64,000 bases of DNA from an uncultured Bacteroidia bacterium (GCA_903907075.1 CAIVMQ010000113.1:29840-93839), one strand, 5' to 3'; shown: positions 8,281 to 18,044, counted from the stretch's first letter. The notes: a model not told the origin generated them from the letters alone. A program made the numbers and translations.

Positions 8281-9528
8281 ATGAATTTTAATCAGCAATT
8301 CGAAAAAACATTAATTGCCAGCAGAGAGTTAAATCTTTTGGGCATCAGTAAAATAAATGAGGTTCTTTTAAAAATCGCCGATGCGGCAGAGAAGAGTACT
8401 GCGTTTATTTTACGTGAGAATCAGAAAGATTTAGCCAGGATGGAAGACTCTGATCCGAAGTACGACAGATTAAAGCTTTCGGCAGATCGGATAAAAAATA
8501 TTGCTGATGACATCCGTAATGTTGCCTTTTTACCCTCACCCGTAGGTAGAGTACTCTCTGAAACCTTGCGTCCAAACGGATTAAAAATATCAAAGGTGTC
8601 GGTTCCATTTGGTGTAATTGGAATTATTTATGAAGCACGCCCTAATGTTACCTTTGATGTCTTTGCCCTCTGTCTGAAATCAGGAAATGCCTGTGTATTA
8701 AAAGGGGGAAGTGATGCGTTTAATTCGAATCAAGCAATTGTGAGCGTTATTCATAATATATTGAAAATTAATAGTATAAATGAAAACATACTCACTTTCC
8801 TCCCTGCAGGAAGAGAGGCAACTTCAGAATTGCTTAATGCCAGAGGATTTGTCGATTTAATTATTCCACGAGGTAGTCAGGGGTTAATTGATTATGTTCG
8901 TCAGCATGCCAGTATTCCAGTTATAGAGACCGGTGCAGGAATTTGCCATACTTATTTTGATGAATTTGGTAATCTTGCCAAAGGGATTGAAATTATCAAC
9001 AATGCTAAGACTCGTCGCGTAAGTGTTTGCAATGCCCTCGACTGTCTGGTTATTCATGAATCGCGCTTGTCACATCTGAAGGATATCACTGAAATTCTAA
9101 GTAAGAGTGATGTTGAGATATATGCTGATAAGGCTGCTTTTGATACCCTTGATGGGATCTATCCTGAACATTTATTACACCCTGCCACCGAAGACTCCTT
9201 TGGTACAGAATTTTTATCCTATAAGATGTCAATAAAGACTGTACCTTCTATTGATGAAGCGATTGTACATATTGCCAAATATAGTTCCAAGCACAGCGAA
9301 GCCATAGTTTCCGAAAACCGCGAAAACTGTGAGCTGTTTCTTAAGGTTGTCGATGCAGCGGCCGTATTTGTTAATGCAAGTACGGCTTTTACCGATGGTG
9401 CTCAGTTTGGCTTAGGTGCTGAGATTGGCATTAGTACACAAAAGCTTCATGCCAGAGGTCCAATGGCTCTCGAAGAACTTACAAGTTACAAATGGTTGGT
9501 TGAGGGTGACGGACAGATACGCTCCTAG
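8281..9528 (+). CDS. proA: gamma-glutamyl phosphate reductase
   Basis: ProA reduces glutamyl 5-phosphate to the semialdehyde with NADPH. The 415-residue protein is of the aldehyde dehydrogenase fold; typical segments are [14 protein letters not shown] (about 110-123), LKGGSDA (about 139) and [25 protein letters not shown] near the C-terminus. The catalytic Cys is in the segment around [12 protein letters not shown] (about 241-252). It forms a tight pair with proB and is followed 44 bases later by argF'. Confidence 0.95.
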   Translation: MNFNQQFEKTLIASRELNLLGISKINEVLLKIADAAEKSTAFILRENQKDLARMEDSDPKYDRLKLSADRIKNIADDIRNVAFLPSPVGRVLSETLRPNGLKISKVSVPFGVIGIIYEARPNVTFDVFALCLKSGNACVLKGGSDAFNSNQAIVSVIHNILKINSINENILTFLPAGREATSELLNARGFVDLIIPRGSQGLIDYVRQHASIPVIETGAGICHTYFDEFGNLAKGIEIINNAKTRRVSVCNALDCLVIHESRLSHLKDITEILSKSDVEIYADKAAFDTLDGIYPEHLLHPATEDSFGTEFLSYKMSIKTVPSIDEAIVHIAKYSSKHSEAIVSENRENCELFLKVVDAAAVFVNASTAFTDGAQFGLGAEIGISTQKLHARGPMALEELTSYKWLVEGDGQIRS

Positions 9529-9572
9529 ATTAGTGTCACCAAGATTTACGATTAAAAATATTATTAGTGATT

Positions 9573-10517
9573 ATGCGACATTTTACTTCAGTTTATGATC
9601 TTCCTAATTTGCCCGATGCTATAAAAGCAGCGCAGGAGATAAAGAGTAATCCTTACGGTTTTCAACATCTGGGAAAGAATAAAACCATGGTTTTGATCTT
9701 TTTTAATTCTAGCTTACGGACTCGCTTGAGTACCCAAAAGGCAGCAATGAATCTTGGCATGAATACGATGATATTAAATGTTAATCAGGATGGATGGCGC
9801 ATGGAGAGCGAGCTTGGCGTGGTGATGGATGGTGATAAGCCAGAGCACATGCTTGAAGCAATACCTGTTATCGGGAGGTTTTGTGATATGATCGGTGTAC
9901 GTGCCTTTGCCGGCTTTGAGAATAAAGATGATGATTATTCGGAGAAAATTCTGAATCAATTTATAAAATATGCCGGGGTGCCAATCATAAGTATGGAAGC
10001 CGCAACCCGTCATCCATTGCAAAGTTTTGCCGATCATATGACAATCGAAGAGTATAAAACAAAGCCTAGGCCTAAGGTTGTACTTTCATGGGCACCTCAT
10101 CCTAAGGTACTTCCGCAGGCAGTTCCGAACTCTTTTGTAGAATGGATGCGGCAGACTGATTATGAGCTTGTGGTAACTCATCCTAAAGGGTATGAGCTGG
10201 AAAAATCCTTTATAGGTAATGTTAAGGTCGAATATGATCAAAATAAAGCCTTTGAAGGTGCAGATTTTATTTATGCCAAAAACTGGTCCTCCTATGCTGA
10301 ATATGGCGAGATTTTATCGATGGATAAATCATGGACTATAACCACAGAAAAGATGGGGTTAACCAACGATGCAAAGTTTATGCACTGCCTTCCTGTTCGT
10401 CGAAATATGATTGTTTCTGATGAAGTTCTTGATAGTCCATCATCAATTGTTGTTGATGAAGCAGAAAATCGCGTATATTCGGCACAGACAATATTAAAAC
10501 TGATTTTGGAAGGGTAG
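9573..10517 (+). CDS. argF': N-succinylornithine carbamoyltransferase (ArgF')
   Basis: A transcarbamylase of the acyl-ornithine group: it moves a carbamoyl group to N-acylornithine, giving N-acylcitrulline. The 314-residue protein has the carbamoyl phosphate loop SSLRTRLSTQKAAMNLG (46-62) and HCLPVRRN near the C-terminus. Residue 90, in MDGDKPEH, is Pro. Established work on the Bacteroides fragilis enzyme shows that Pro at this site selects succinylornithine, where the Xanthomonas acetyl-specific enzyme has Glu. I therefore predict the succinyl substrate. The start is taken at ATG 9573, which gives the family N-terminus MRHFT; an upstream GTG at 9567 would add two residues. It is one base from argB. 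Confidence 0.9.
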   Translation: MRHFTSVYDLPNLPDAIKAAQEIKSNPYGFQHLGKNKTMVLIFFNSSLRTRLSTQKAAMNLGMNTMILNVNQDGWRMESELGVVMDGDKPEHMLEAIPVIGRFCDMIGVRAFAGFENKDDDYSEKILNQFIKYAGVPIISMEAATRHPLQSFADHMTIEEYKTKPRPKVVLSWAPHPKVLPQAVPNSFVEWMRQTDYELVVTHPKGYELEKSFIGNVKVEYDQNKAFEGADFIYAKNWSSYAEYGEILSMDKSWTITTEKMGLTNDAKFMHCLPVRRNMIVSDEVLDSPSSIVVDEAENRVYSAQTILKLILEG

Positions 10518-10518
10518 T

Positions 10519-11295
10519 ATGAGAGAACATCTGATAATCATTAAAGTAGGAGGGCAGATCGTTGAGGAGGAAACCTCCCTGCGAACGCTACTGAAGGACT
10601 TTTCACGCATTGCAGGGGGTAAGATTCTTGTCCATGGTGGTGGAAAGGGCGCTACTGCTCTGGCTGAAAAGCTTGGAATTGAAACAAAATTAGTCGAGGG
10701 ACGTCGCATTACCGATGCAGAAACCCTCAAGGTGGCTACAATGGTCTATGCAGGACTTGTAAATAAAAATATTGTGGCAGGATTGCAGGCATTTGGGAAT
10801 AATGCTATCGGAATAACAGGTGCTGATCTGGATATTATCCGCGCAGTAAAACGTCCGGTTGGTGCTATCGATTATGGCTTTGTCGGCGATATAAGCTGGG
10901 TAAATGCGCAGGCTTTAGTCGACTTGATCGGCAACGGTGCAGTTCCCGTTATTGCCCCTCTTACCCATGACGGAAAAGGATCCTTATTAAATACCAATGC
11001 AGATACGATTGCGTCTGAATTGGCTACTACATTATGCTCAAGATATGAATTACGGTTGATCTACTGTTTTGAAAAACCGGGTGTTCTTATGAACCAAGCT
11101 GATGATAAAACTGTAATACCTGAAATTAATCCTCAATTATTTGAAGAGTTAAAGGCCCAAGGTGTAATTTCTGATGGTATGATACCTAAGCTTGAGAGTG
11201 GATTTAATGCACTCCGTCATGGTGTTACTGCAGTTGTTATTACCAATGCACAAGGTATCTCGGGAGGATTAAAAGGGACCAGATTAGTACTTTAA
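10519..11295 (+). CDS. argB: N-acylglutamate kinase
   Basis: ArgB phosphorylates the gamma-carboxylate of N-acylglutamate. The 258-residue protein is of the amino acid kinase fold with IIKVGGQIVEEE (6-17), HGGGKGATALAEKLG (about 40-54) and the C-terminal GMIPKLESGFNAL. It starts one base after the argF' stop, so translation is coupled. With the ArgF' type here the likely substrate is N-succinylglutamate. Its lack of an N-terminal extension argues against the hexameric arginine-inhibited form. Confidence 0.94.
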   Translation: MREHLIIIKVGGQIVEEETSLRTLLKDFSRIAGGKILVHGGGKGATALAEKLGIETKLVEGRRITDAETLKVATMVYAGLVNKNIVAGLQAFGNNAIGITGADLDIIRAVKRPVGAIDYGFVGDISWVNAQALVDLIGNGAVPVIAPLTHDGKGSLLNTNADTIASELATTLCSRYELRLIYCFEKPGVLMNQADDKTVIPEINPQLFEELKAQGVISDGMIPKLESGFNALRHGVTAVVITNAQGISGGLKGTRLVL

Positions 11296-11299
11296 ACCT

Positions 11300-12364
11300 A
11301 TGAATAAAGACCAAATCATTTCAGAAAGTGTAGCGCTTTTAAAAGCGATGATTGAGATTCCTTCGTTGAGTCGCGAAGAGAAATTGGTCTGCGATTATCT
11401 CGAAGAAAAATTAACTTCTTGGGGATTAGCTATTAATAGAAGCGAAAATAATATCTGGATACGCAACGCCAATTGGTCGGACGGTAAACCGGTGATCCTA
11501 TTTAATTCTCATGTGGATACCGTTCATGCCGGAAAAGGGTGGACCTACGAGCCTTTTAAAGCTTCCGTAGAGGGTGACAGAATTACTGGTCTTGGCAGTA
11601 ACGATGCCGGTGCATCTGTAGTGGCTCTGCTTGGGGCGTTTCGCTATTTTTACGATTTCGAAAATCTTCCGTTTAATCTAATTTATTGCGCCAGTGCTGA
11701 AGAGGAGATCTCGGGAGACCATGGAGTCTCTTCGGTAATCGATCAGTTTGGAGATATCGATCTTGCAATCGTGGGTGAACCTACTCAGATGCATTTAGCG
11801 ATAGCAGAAAAAGGGTTGATGGTTTTAGATTGCGAAGCTAAAGGAAGGGCAGGTCATGCTGCTCGAAACGAGGGGGATAATGCTATTTATAAAGCTATTC
11901 ATGATATTCAGATTCTTGAAAACTATAAATTCCCATTGGAATCCCCAGTTTTGGGACCGGTAAAAATGACTGTCACACAAATTGATGCAGGGCATCAGCA
12001 TAATGTAGTGCCTGATTCTTGCCGTTTTGTGGTTGATGTGCGTACCAATGAGTTTTACTCGAATGAAGAGACATTCCGCGTTATTGTCGGATTAATTCAT
12101 TCTGATGTGCATCCACGCTCATTTAAATTAAACTCTTCCGGAATAAATCCTGATCACCCTTTGGTAATTCGAGGAAAGGAAATGGGGCTCGAGACCTATG
12201 GCTCACCGACAACTTCCGATCAGGCTGTTATCCCTTTCCCTTCGATAAAAATTGGTCCGGGCGATTCGGCCAGATCCCATACCGCTAACGAATATATTAT
12301 GATCTCGGAACTAGAAAAGGGTATTAACACATATATCACCCTGTTGGAAGGGTTGAGAATTTGA
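11300..12364 (+). CDS. argE: M20 deacylase, N-acylcitrulline/ornithine deacylase
   Basis: This is a zinc M20 peptidase-family enzyme that removes the acyl group. In an ArgF' pathway it should act on N-succinyl- (or N-acetyl-) citrulline rather than on ornithine. The 354-residue protein has metal-site segments NSHVDTVHAG (about 70), GSNDAG (about 99), AEEEISG (about 134) and GEPT (about 158), and a C-terminal SHTANEYI. The dimerisation insert GRAGHAARNEGDNAIY is present. It follows argB by four bases and ends the arginine block. Confidence 0.9.
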   Translation: MNKDQIISESVALLKAMIEIPSLSREEKLVCDYLEEKLTSWGLAINRSENNIWIRNANWSDGKPVILFNSHVDTVHAGKGWTYEPFKASVEGDRITGLGSNDAGASVVALLGAFRYFYDFENLPFNLIYCASAEEEISGDHGVSSVIDQFGDIDLAIVGEPTQMHLAIAEKGLMVLDCEAKGRAGHAARNEGDNAIYKAIHDIQILENYKFPLESPVLGPVKMTVTQIDAGHQHNVVPDSCRFVVDVRTNEFYSNEETFRVIVGLIHSDVHPRSFKLNSSGINPDHPLVIRGKEMGLETYGSPTTSDQAVIPFPSIKIGPGDSARSHTANEYIMISELEKGINTYITLLEGLRI

Positions 12365-12416
12365 GTTTTTTGATCAGATAATTAATTAAAATTTAATATT
12401 TCGTGAGCGTATTTTA

Positions 12417-12446
12417 TTGATTTTATCTGATTTTTAAGTAATATTG
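12417..12446 (+). promoter_or_regulatory. his operon promoter
   Basis: TTG (12417-12419), 19 bases, then TAATATTG (12439-12446), one mismatch from TAnnTTTG. The spacing is that of Bacteroidota promoters, and it would start RNA near 12452, just ahead of the leader peptide ATG at 12463. It lies in the argE-hisG gap, so the his genes have their own promoter. Confidence 0.6.
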
Positions 12447-12462
12447 CAAGATCAATATAATT

Positions 12463-12510
12463 ATGACAATAATAAGTATTCATACCGGCCATCATCATCA
12501 CTTACCTTAA
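12463..12510 (+). CDS. hisL: histidine operon leader peptide
   Basis: A 15-codon ORF, MTIISIHTGHHHHLP with stop TAA, has five His codons of fifteen, four of them consecutive (12490-12501). It ends in the first arm of a set of alternative hairpins. When charged tRNA-His is scarce a ribosome should stall on the His run and let the antiterminator form, so the hisG-IE genes are transcribed. This is the classical design of ribosome-mediated his attenuation. It is too short for ordinary gene callers. Confidence 0.88.
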   Translation: MTIISIHTGHHHHLP

Positions 12511-12587
12511 GGTGAGCTTGCGTTGGTGCGTCCAGAATCATATGACCAAAACTCAGGCTTACCTTTTTAACCAGGTGGGCCTTTTTT
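12501..12587 (+). promoter_or_regulatory. his operon attenuator (alternative hairpins and terminator)
   Basis: Four arms can be read. Arm 1 is CTTACCT (12501-12507), arm 2 AGGTGAGC (12510-12517), arm 3 AGGCTTACCT (12555-12564) and arm 4 AGGTGGGCCT (12573-12582). Arms 1 and 2 pair as a pause hairpin. Arms 2 and 3 pair over 8 bp (GCTTACCT with AGGTGAGC, one G-U) as the antiterminator. Arms 3 and 4 pair over 10 bp with two G-U and are followed by six T, counting the last base of the arm, as the terminator. Arm 1 overlaps the end of the leader ORF just after the His run. The hisG ATG is 12 bases after the T run. Confidence 0.88.
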
Positions 12588-12599
12588 AATTTTAAAAGA

Positions 12600-13460
12600 A
12601 TGAATTCAATTTTAAGAATTGCTGTACAAACTAAGGGGCGTTTAAATGAAGATTCGATGTCGTTACTTACTGAAACAGGGATTAAACTGATATCCAGTAA
12701 TCGAAGGCTGATCTCTGCTGCAAAAAATTTCCCTCTTGAAGCATTATTTCTGCGTGATGATGATATTCCACAGTGTGTAGCCGATGGTGTTGCAGATATT
12801 GGCATTGTTGGCAAAAATGAGGTCATGGAACAGCAACAAAATGTAAATATCATCAAACACTTGGGATTTAGTAAGTGCAGACTCTCTATGGCTATTCCTA
12901 AGGATATAGATTATAAAGGATTAGAGTGGTTTTCTGGAAAAAAAATTGCGACCTCGTATCCACGGATACTCAAAAAATTTCTGGATGAAAATAAGATAGA
13001 AGCGAATATCCATTTTATCGCCGGATCGGTAGAGATCGCTCCTGGTATTGGACTGGCAGATGCCATTTTTGATATCGTTAGTTCCGGAAGTACGTTGGTG
13101 AGCAATCGTCTGAAAGAGGTCTGTACAGTAATGGAATCCGAAGCAGTGGTTGTAGCAACACCAAATCTGTCGATTGAGAAGCAGGCAATTCTTGACGAAT
13201 TGATTTTCCGTATCGAATCAGTCGAGAAGGGGAGAGGTAAGAAATATATTTTACTTAATGCTCCTAATGATAAACTTGATCAGATCATTAAAGTTTTACC
13301 AGGAATGACTTCTCCAACCATTATGCCATTAGCCAGATCGGGCTGGAGCTCACTACATTCTGTAATCAATGAAAGTGAATTCTGGGTGGTTATTGGCAAT
13401 CTTAAGAAAAATGGTGCCGAAGGAATTTTAGTCCTACCTATCGAGAAAATGATATTCTAA
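12600..13460 (+). CDS. hisG: ATP phosphoribosyltransferase (long form)
   Basis: HisG joins ATP and PRPP in the first step of histidine synthesis. The 286-residue protein is the long form: a catalytic region with AVQTKGRLNEDS (about 8-19), the PRPP-type loop LADAIFDIVSSGSTL (about 152-166), and a C-terminal regulatory ACT-like domain (about 213-286). The long form does not need HisZ and is feedback-inhibited by histidine. It is first in the operon, directly behind the attenuator. Confidence 0.95.
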   Translation: MNSILRIAVQTKGRLNEDSMSLLTETGIKLISSNRRLISAAKNFPLEALFLRDDDIPQCVADGVADIGIVGKNEVMEQQQNVNIIKHLGFSKCRLSMAIPKDIDYKGLEWFSGKKIATSYPRILKKFLDENKIEANIHFIAGSVEIAPGIGLADAIFDIVSSGSTLVSNRLKEVCTVMESEAVVVATPNLSIEKQAILDELIFRIESVEKGRGKKYILLNAPNDKLDQIIKVLPGMTSPTIMPLARSGWSSLHSVINESEFWVVIGNLKKNGAEGILVLPIEKMIF

Positions 13461-13474
13461 AAATTTAAATCATC

Positions 13475-14752
13475 ATGCAAATCTACCGTTATCCCCTGTT
13501 TAATTCGTGGCCGGATATTACCAAACGTCCTTCAGCTGATTTCTCAGATAAACTAGAGACGGTTCGCAATGTGATGTCTAAGATTCGCGCTGAGGGAGAT
13601 GCTGCAATTCGGAAGTTCACCTTGCAATTTGATCATGCAACGATTACTGATTTTAAGGTCTCTGCCGCTGAAATTGAAGAAGCTGAATTGTCCCTTTGCC
13701 TTGAATTAAAAAATGCGATTCAAACTGCAGCACAAAATATTGATATTTTTCATGTAGCTCAAAAATTCTCACCCAAAGTTATTGAAACAATGCCTGGTGT
13801 GAAGTGCTGGCAGAAAGCTGTTCCCATTGAACGGGTCGGATTGTATATTCCCGGAGGGTCAGCACCATTATTCTCAACAGTTTTAATGCTGGGTATTCCT
13901 GCTATGATTGCCGGATGTCGGAATGTTGTTTTATGCACGCCACCTGGCCGTGATGGGAAAGTTCATCCTGCCATACTTTTTGCTGCTTCCTTGTGTAAGA
14001 TCTCTGAAATTTATAAAATTGGTGGTATGCAAGCTATTGGGGCTATGGCCTACGGATCAGAATCTGTTCCTAAGGTGGATAAAATATTTGGTCCGGGTAA
14101 TTCATGGGTTACAGCAGCAAAACAATTTATTGCAAATACAGAATGCGCCATTGATATGCCCGCTGGACCATCAGAGGTCGCTGTGATGGCTGATAGTACT
14201 GCGAATCCTGCCTTCGTTGCTGCCGATTTATTATCTCAAGCTGAACATGGTCCTGATAGTCAGGTAATTCTTGTTACTACAGAAGAGCAATTGATTAAAG
14301 ATGTGGTAAAAGTTATGGGAAAGCAACTGAAAGCTCTTCCGAGGGCCGAAATTGCCGCTAAAGCATTAGAAAATAGTCGGGCTATTCTTGTTCGGGATGT
14401 AGAAGAAATGGTGGCTCTGATAAATTTCTATGCCCCAGAACATTTAATTATAGCAACCAAAGATGCCGGAGAACTCGCAGAACAGATCACGAATGCCGGC
14501 TCTGTATTTATTGGGAATTACACCCCTGAATGTGCAGGAGATTATGCCTCAGGGACTAATCATACCTTGCCTACAAATGGTTGGGCAAAATCATTTAGCG
14601 GTATCGGATTGGATAGTTTTTGTAAGAAAATAACCTTTCAGGAGATTACCAAAGATGGAATGGCCCTTTTGGGTCCTGTCATTGAGGTGATGGCTGAAGC
14701 AGAACAACTTTTTGCCCATAAAAATGCTGCAACTTTAAGGATGAAAAATTAG
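13475..14752 (+). CDS. hisD: histidinol dehydrogenase
   Basis: HisD oxidises histidinol to histidine in two NAD-dependent steps with zinc. The 425-residue protein has the family segments YIPGGSAPLFSTVLM (about 125-139), KVDKIFGPGNSWVTAAK (about 207-223) and DMPAGPSEVAV, with the zinc-site HGPDSQ at about 259-264. Length is normal. It lies 14 bases after hisG and 45 before hisC. Confidence 0.96.
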   Translation: MQIYRYPLFNSWPDITKRPSADFSDKLETVRNVMSKIRAEGDAAIRKFTLQFDHATITDFKVSAAEIEEAELSLCLELKNAIQTAAQNIDIFHVAQKFSPKVIETMPGVKCWQKAVPIERVGLYIPGGSAPLFSTVLMLGIPAMIAGCRNVVLCTPPGRDGKVHPAILFAASLCKISEIYKIGGMQAIGAMAYGSESVPKVDKIFGPGNSWVTAAKQFIANTECAIDMPAGPSEVAVMADSTANPAFVAADLLSQAEHGPDSQVILVTTEEQLIKDVVKVMGKQLKALPRAEIAAKALENSRAILVRDVEEMVALINFYAPEHLIIATKDAGELAEQITNAGSVFIGNYTPECAGDYASGTNHTLPTNGWAKSFSGIGLDSFCKKITFQEITKDGMALLGPVIEVMAEAEQLFAHKNAATLRMKN

Positions 14753-14797
14753 TTAACTACTGTTGCCAGGAAGTGCATTTAATCGAAATATGAATCA

Positions 14798-15835
14798 ATG
14801 AGTATAGATATTACCTTATTATTACGCGAAAATATTCGTAACCTAAAACCTTATTCCAGTGCACGGGATGAGTTTTCTGGTGATGCGGCAGTATTTCTTG
14901 ATGCCAATGAGAATCCATTTAACACTCCGTGGAATCGTTATCCAGATCCTCATCATCGTCAATTAAAGGAGCGGGTTTCTCAAATTAAGAAGGTGTTGGT
15001 TTCAAAAATATTCCTTGGTAATGGGAGTGACGAACCGATAGATTTACTTTTTCGTGCCTTTTGCGAACCGGGTAAAGACAACGTAGTATCTATTAATCCA
15101 ACTTATGGAATGTACCGTGTTGCCGCTGATACGAATAATATCGAGGTGATCAATGTTCCCTTGGGTATTGACTATCTCCTCGATACCGAAGCTGTTCTTA
15201 AGGCTGTTAACTCAGATACCAAGATCATTTTTTTGTGCTCCCCCAATAATCCTACTGGTAATGCTTTGGATCATAAGTCTATGATGCATATTATCACTGA
15301 GTTTAAGGGTTTAGTTGTTGTCGATGAGGCCTATATCGATTTTTGCCCTGAAAAATCTCTCCTTCCGTTACTTGATCATCATAGTAACCTGGTTATTCTT
15401 CAGACTTTCTCCAAAGCATGGGGCATGGCAGGACTCAGACTTGGAATGGCATTTGGTTCACCTGAAATTATAGAGGTCCTCAGCCGAATTAAATATCCGT
15501 ATAATCTGAATATTTTAACACAACATAAAGCTCTTGAGCTTTTGGCTAACGAACAGATTAAATCAAAGTGGGTAACTACGATACTTAAAGAGCGTGACAA
15601 AATGGTCAAAAACTTATTAACCCTTCCTTTTGTCATAAAAGTATATAATTCGGATGCTAATTTTATACTTGTAAAAATGGATGATCCACGCGGTATCTAT
15701 AATTATCTTGTAGAAGAGAAAATTATTGTCAGAGATCGCTCTTCGATTGCACTCTGTAAAGGGTGCCTGAGAATTAGTATCGGTTCGCCTGAAGAAAATG
15801 CAACACTAATTGAGGTGCTCGAGCAATTGGTATGA
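14798..15835 (+). CDS. hisC: histidinol-phosphate aminotransferase
   Basis: A class I/II PLP aminotransferase that makes histidinol phosphate. The 345-residue protein has CSPNNPTGN (147-155), VVDEAYIDF (174-182) and the PLP lysine Lys206 in TFSKAWGMAGLRLG. Its position between hisD and hisB fixes the substrate assignment, since the fold alone would allow related aminotransferases. A 153-base gap to hisB shows no clear signal. Confidence 0.94.
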   Translation: MSIDITLLLRENIRNLKPYSSARDEFSGDAAVFLDANENPFNTPWNRYPDPHHRQLKERVSQIKKVLVSKIFLGNGSDEPIDLLFRAFCEPGKDNVVSINPTYGMYRVAADTNNIEVINVPLGIDYLLDTEAVLKAVNSDTKIIFLCSPNNPTGNALDHKSMMHIITEFKGLVVVDEAYIDFCPEKSLLPLLDHHSNLVILQTFSKAWGMAGLRLGMAFGSPEIIEVLSRIKYPYNLNILTQHKALELLANEQIKSKWVTTILKERDKMVKNLLTLPFVIKVYNSDANFILVKMDDPRGIYNYLVEEKIIVRDRSSIALCKGCLRISIGSPEENATLIEVLEQLV

Positions 15836-15988
15836 TTAAAGTACTGTTGATTAGTTTGTTTTTAATATTTTTAAGTGTTTTTAAATTAGTTTTATAATAC
15901 GATTTTTCTGGTGGCGATTTCTTATCTTTAAAAGACTGAGATTTTATAGTCCCCCTGATTTTATGTTAAAGAGAAATATCAGTTAAAG

Positions 15989-17113
15989 ATGAAGAAGTTA
16001 CTTTTTATTGATCGCGATGGAACATTGATCGTTGAGCCAATCTCGAATATGCAGGTTGATTCACTAGAGAAACTCGAATATATTCCCGGTGTTTTTCGGA
16101 ACTTATATAATATTCAAAAATATCTTGATTTTGAATTGGTGATAGTTACCAATCAAGATGGATTAGGAACTCCTATATTTCCCGAAGATAGTTTCTGGCC
16201 TGCACATAATGCAATGCTTAGAGCCTTTGAAAATGAAGGTATTAGCTTTACTAAAATCCATATCGACGAAAATTTTCCGGAAGCTAACTCACCTAATCGC
16301 AAACCGGGTACAGGAATGTTGACTGAATATTTTTCATCGGATTACGATCTAGCTAACTCTTTTGTTATTGGTGATCGATTGACAGATGTCGAATTAGCTA
16401 AGAATTTGGGATCTAAAGGTATTTATTTTATCGCTGAAGAAAATGCGAGTAAATTAGTAGACAATGGACTTGAAGACCATTGCGCCATAATTACTGATAG
16501 CTGGGATGTGGTTTTCAATTATTTGGTTATGCGTGAGCGAACAGCTACGATAAACAGAAAAACTTCTGAAACAGATATCTTTATTGAGTTAAAGCTAGAT
16601 GGAACAGGTAAATGTGATATTCATACCGGGTTATCATTTTTTGATCATATGCTTGATCAGATCGGACGCCATTCGGGATGCGATCTAACCATTAAAGTGA
16701 ATGGAGATCTGGCTGTAGACGAGCATCATACTATCGAAGATACCGGAATCGCTTTAGGTGAGGCAATCCGTAAAGCACTCGGTGATAAGCGAGGAATTGA
16801 ACGCTATGGCTATTGTTTACCTATGGATGACTGTTTAGCTCAGGTGGCGCTTGATTTTGGAGGAAGGCCATGGATCGTTTGGGATGCGGAATTTAAACGT
16901 GATAAAGTTGGAGATATGCCTACCGAGATGTTTTTCCATTTTTTTAAATCGTTGTCTGATTCATCGCTCGCTAATTTGAATATTCAAGCCCAAGGAAATA
17001 ACGAACATCATAAAATTGAGGGCATCTTTAAAGCATTTGCCCGTGCCATGAAAATGGCGATACGAAAAGATCCTTTCGTACAATCACTTCCAAGTACCAA
17101 AGGGGTACTCTAA
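15989..17113 (+). CDS. hisB: bifunctional histidinol-phosphatase / imidazoleglycerol-phosphate dehydratase
   Basis: The 374-residue protein fuses two activities. An N-terminal HAD phosphatase (about 1-170) has Asp8 and Asp10 in FIDRDGT and a [14 protein letters not shown] motif near residue 130. A C-terminal IGP dehydratase (about 180-374) has the manganese-site motifs [14 protein letters not shown] and [16 protein letters not shown]. The fused form occurs in enterobacteria and Bacteroidota. The two steps it catalyses flank HisC in the pathway. Confidence 0.96.
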   Translation: MKKLLFIDRDGTLIVEPISNMQVDSLEKLEYIPGVFRNLYNIQKYLDFELVIVTNQDGLGTPIFPEDSFWPAHNAMLRAFENEGISFTKIHIDENFPEANSPNRKPGTGMLTEYFSSDYDLANSFVIGDRLTDVELAKNLGSKGIYFIAEENASKLVDNGLEDHCAIITDSWDVVFNYLVMRERTATINRKTSETDIFIELKLDGTGKCDIHTGLSFFDHMLDQIGRHSGCDLTIKVNGDLAVDEHHTIEDTGIALGEAIRKALGDKRGIERYGYCLPMDDCLAQVALDFGGRPWIVWDAEFKRDKVGDMPTEMFFHFFKSLSDSSLANLNIQAQGNNEHHKIEGIFKAFARAMKMAIRKDPFVQSLPSTKGVL

Positions 17114-17148
17114 ATTTAAGTTAGACTTTCAACATATTATTTGAGAAA

Positions 17149-18033
17149 ATGCAATCGATACATACCAATACAGGAGTTACTAATACTGCTATTTTACTCA
17201 TTTATTGTCAGGATAAACAGGGTATTTTGGCTTCTGTGACTGAGTTTCTAAATGAAAATCATGGTAATATTATTTATCTAGATCAACATGTCGATCATGA
17301 AGAGGGTTTGTTTTATATGCGCGTTGAATGGGAATTGGATAAATTTGCAATTCCTCGGGAGAAAATATCAGACTATTTTGAAACACTAATTGCCCGTAAG
17401 TTTGGGATTAAATTCGCACTCCATTTCTCAGATAAAAAACCTAGAATGGCACTCTTCGTATCTAAAATGTCGCACTGTCTCTTTGATATCTTATCGCGAT
17501 ATATCGGTGGTGACTGGGAAACAGAGATCCCCTTGATTATTAGTAATCATGAGACCCTTAGACCTATCGCAGCCCGTTTTGGAATTGATTTTCATCTGAT
17601 TCAAAAGAACGAAAAAAATAAGGCTGATCAAGAACAGCTCGAACTTGATCTACTTAATGAATACGCAATTGATTTTGTAGTTCTTGCTCGTTATATGCAA
17701 GTACTCTCTGATCAGTTTGTTTCTAATTATCCGAATAGAATTATCAATATCCACCACTCTTTTTTACCGGCGTTTGCAGGTGCAAAACCCTATCATGCGG
17801 CACATCAACGCGGGGTTAAGATTATTGGAGCTACAAGTCATTATGTAACCGCAGATCTTGATGCTGGTCCTATAATTGCCCAGGATGTTGTCAGAATCTC
17901 GCACATCGATTCTGTCGAGAGTTTGGTCCGCAAAGGGCGCGATCTGGAGAAGATTGTACTTAGCGAAGCTGTATATAAACATCTTCAGAGAAAAATCCTG
18001 GTTTATAATAATAGAACGGTGGTTTTTAATTAA
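17149..18033 (+). CDS. purU: formyltetrahydrofolate deformylase
   Basis: PurU hydrolyses 10-formyltetrahydrofolate to formate and THF, balancing one-carbon pools. The 294-residue protein has an N-terminal ACT domain (about 14-95) beginning LLIYCQDKQGILASVTEFL and a C-terminal formyltransferase fold. The active-site stretch is NIHHSFLPAFAGAKPYHAAH, followed by GATSHYVTADLDAGPII. It sits inside the his operon, 35 bases after hisB. A link is plausible because histidine synthesis releases AICAR, whose recycling consumes formyl-THF, but that link is inference. Confidence 0.93.
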   Translation: MQSIHTNTGVTNTAILLIYCQDKQGILASVTEFLNENHGNIIYLDQHVDHEEGLFYMRVEWELDKFAIPREKISDYFETLIARKFGIKFALHFSDKKPRMALFVSKMSHCLFDILSRYIGGDWETEIPLIISNHETLRPIAARFGIDFHLIQKNEKNKADQEQLELDLLNEYAIDFVVLARYMQVLSDQFVSNYPNRIINIHHSFLPAFAGAKPYHAAHQRGVKIIGATSHYVTADLDAGPIIAQDVVRISHIDSVESLVRKGRDLEKIVLSEAVYKHLQRKILVYNNRTVVFN

Positions 18034-18044
18034 AAATAAAATGT

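Noticed and set aside
12461..12856. 131-codon minus-strand frame over the his leader and the start of hisG
   Set aside because: It is a shadow of hisG and of the leader; its sequence has no family features and the plus-strand leader structure explains the region.
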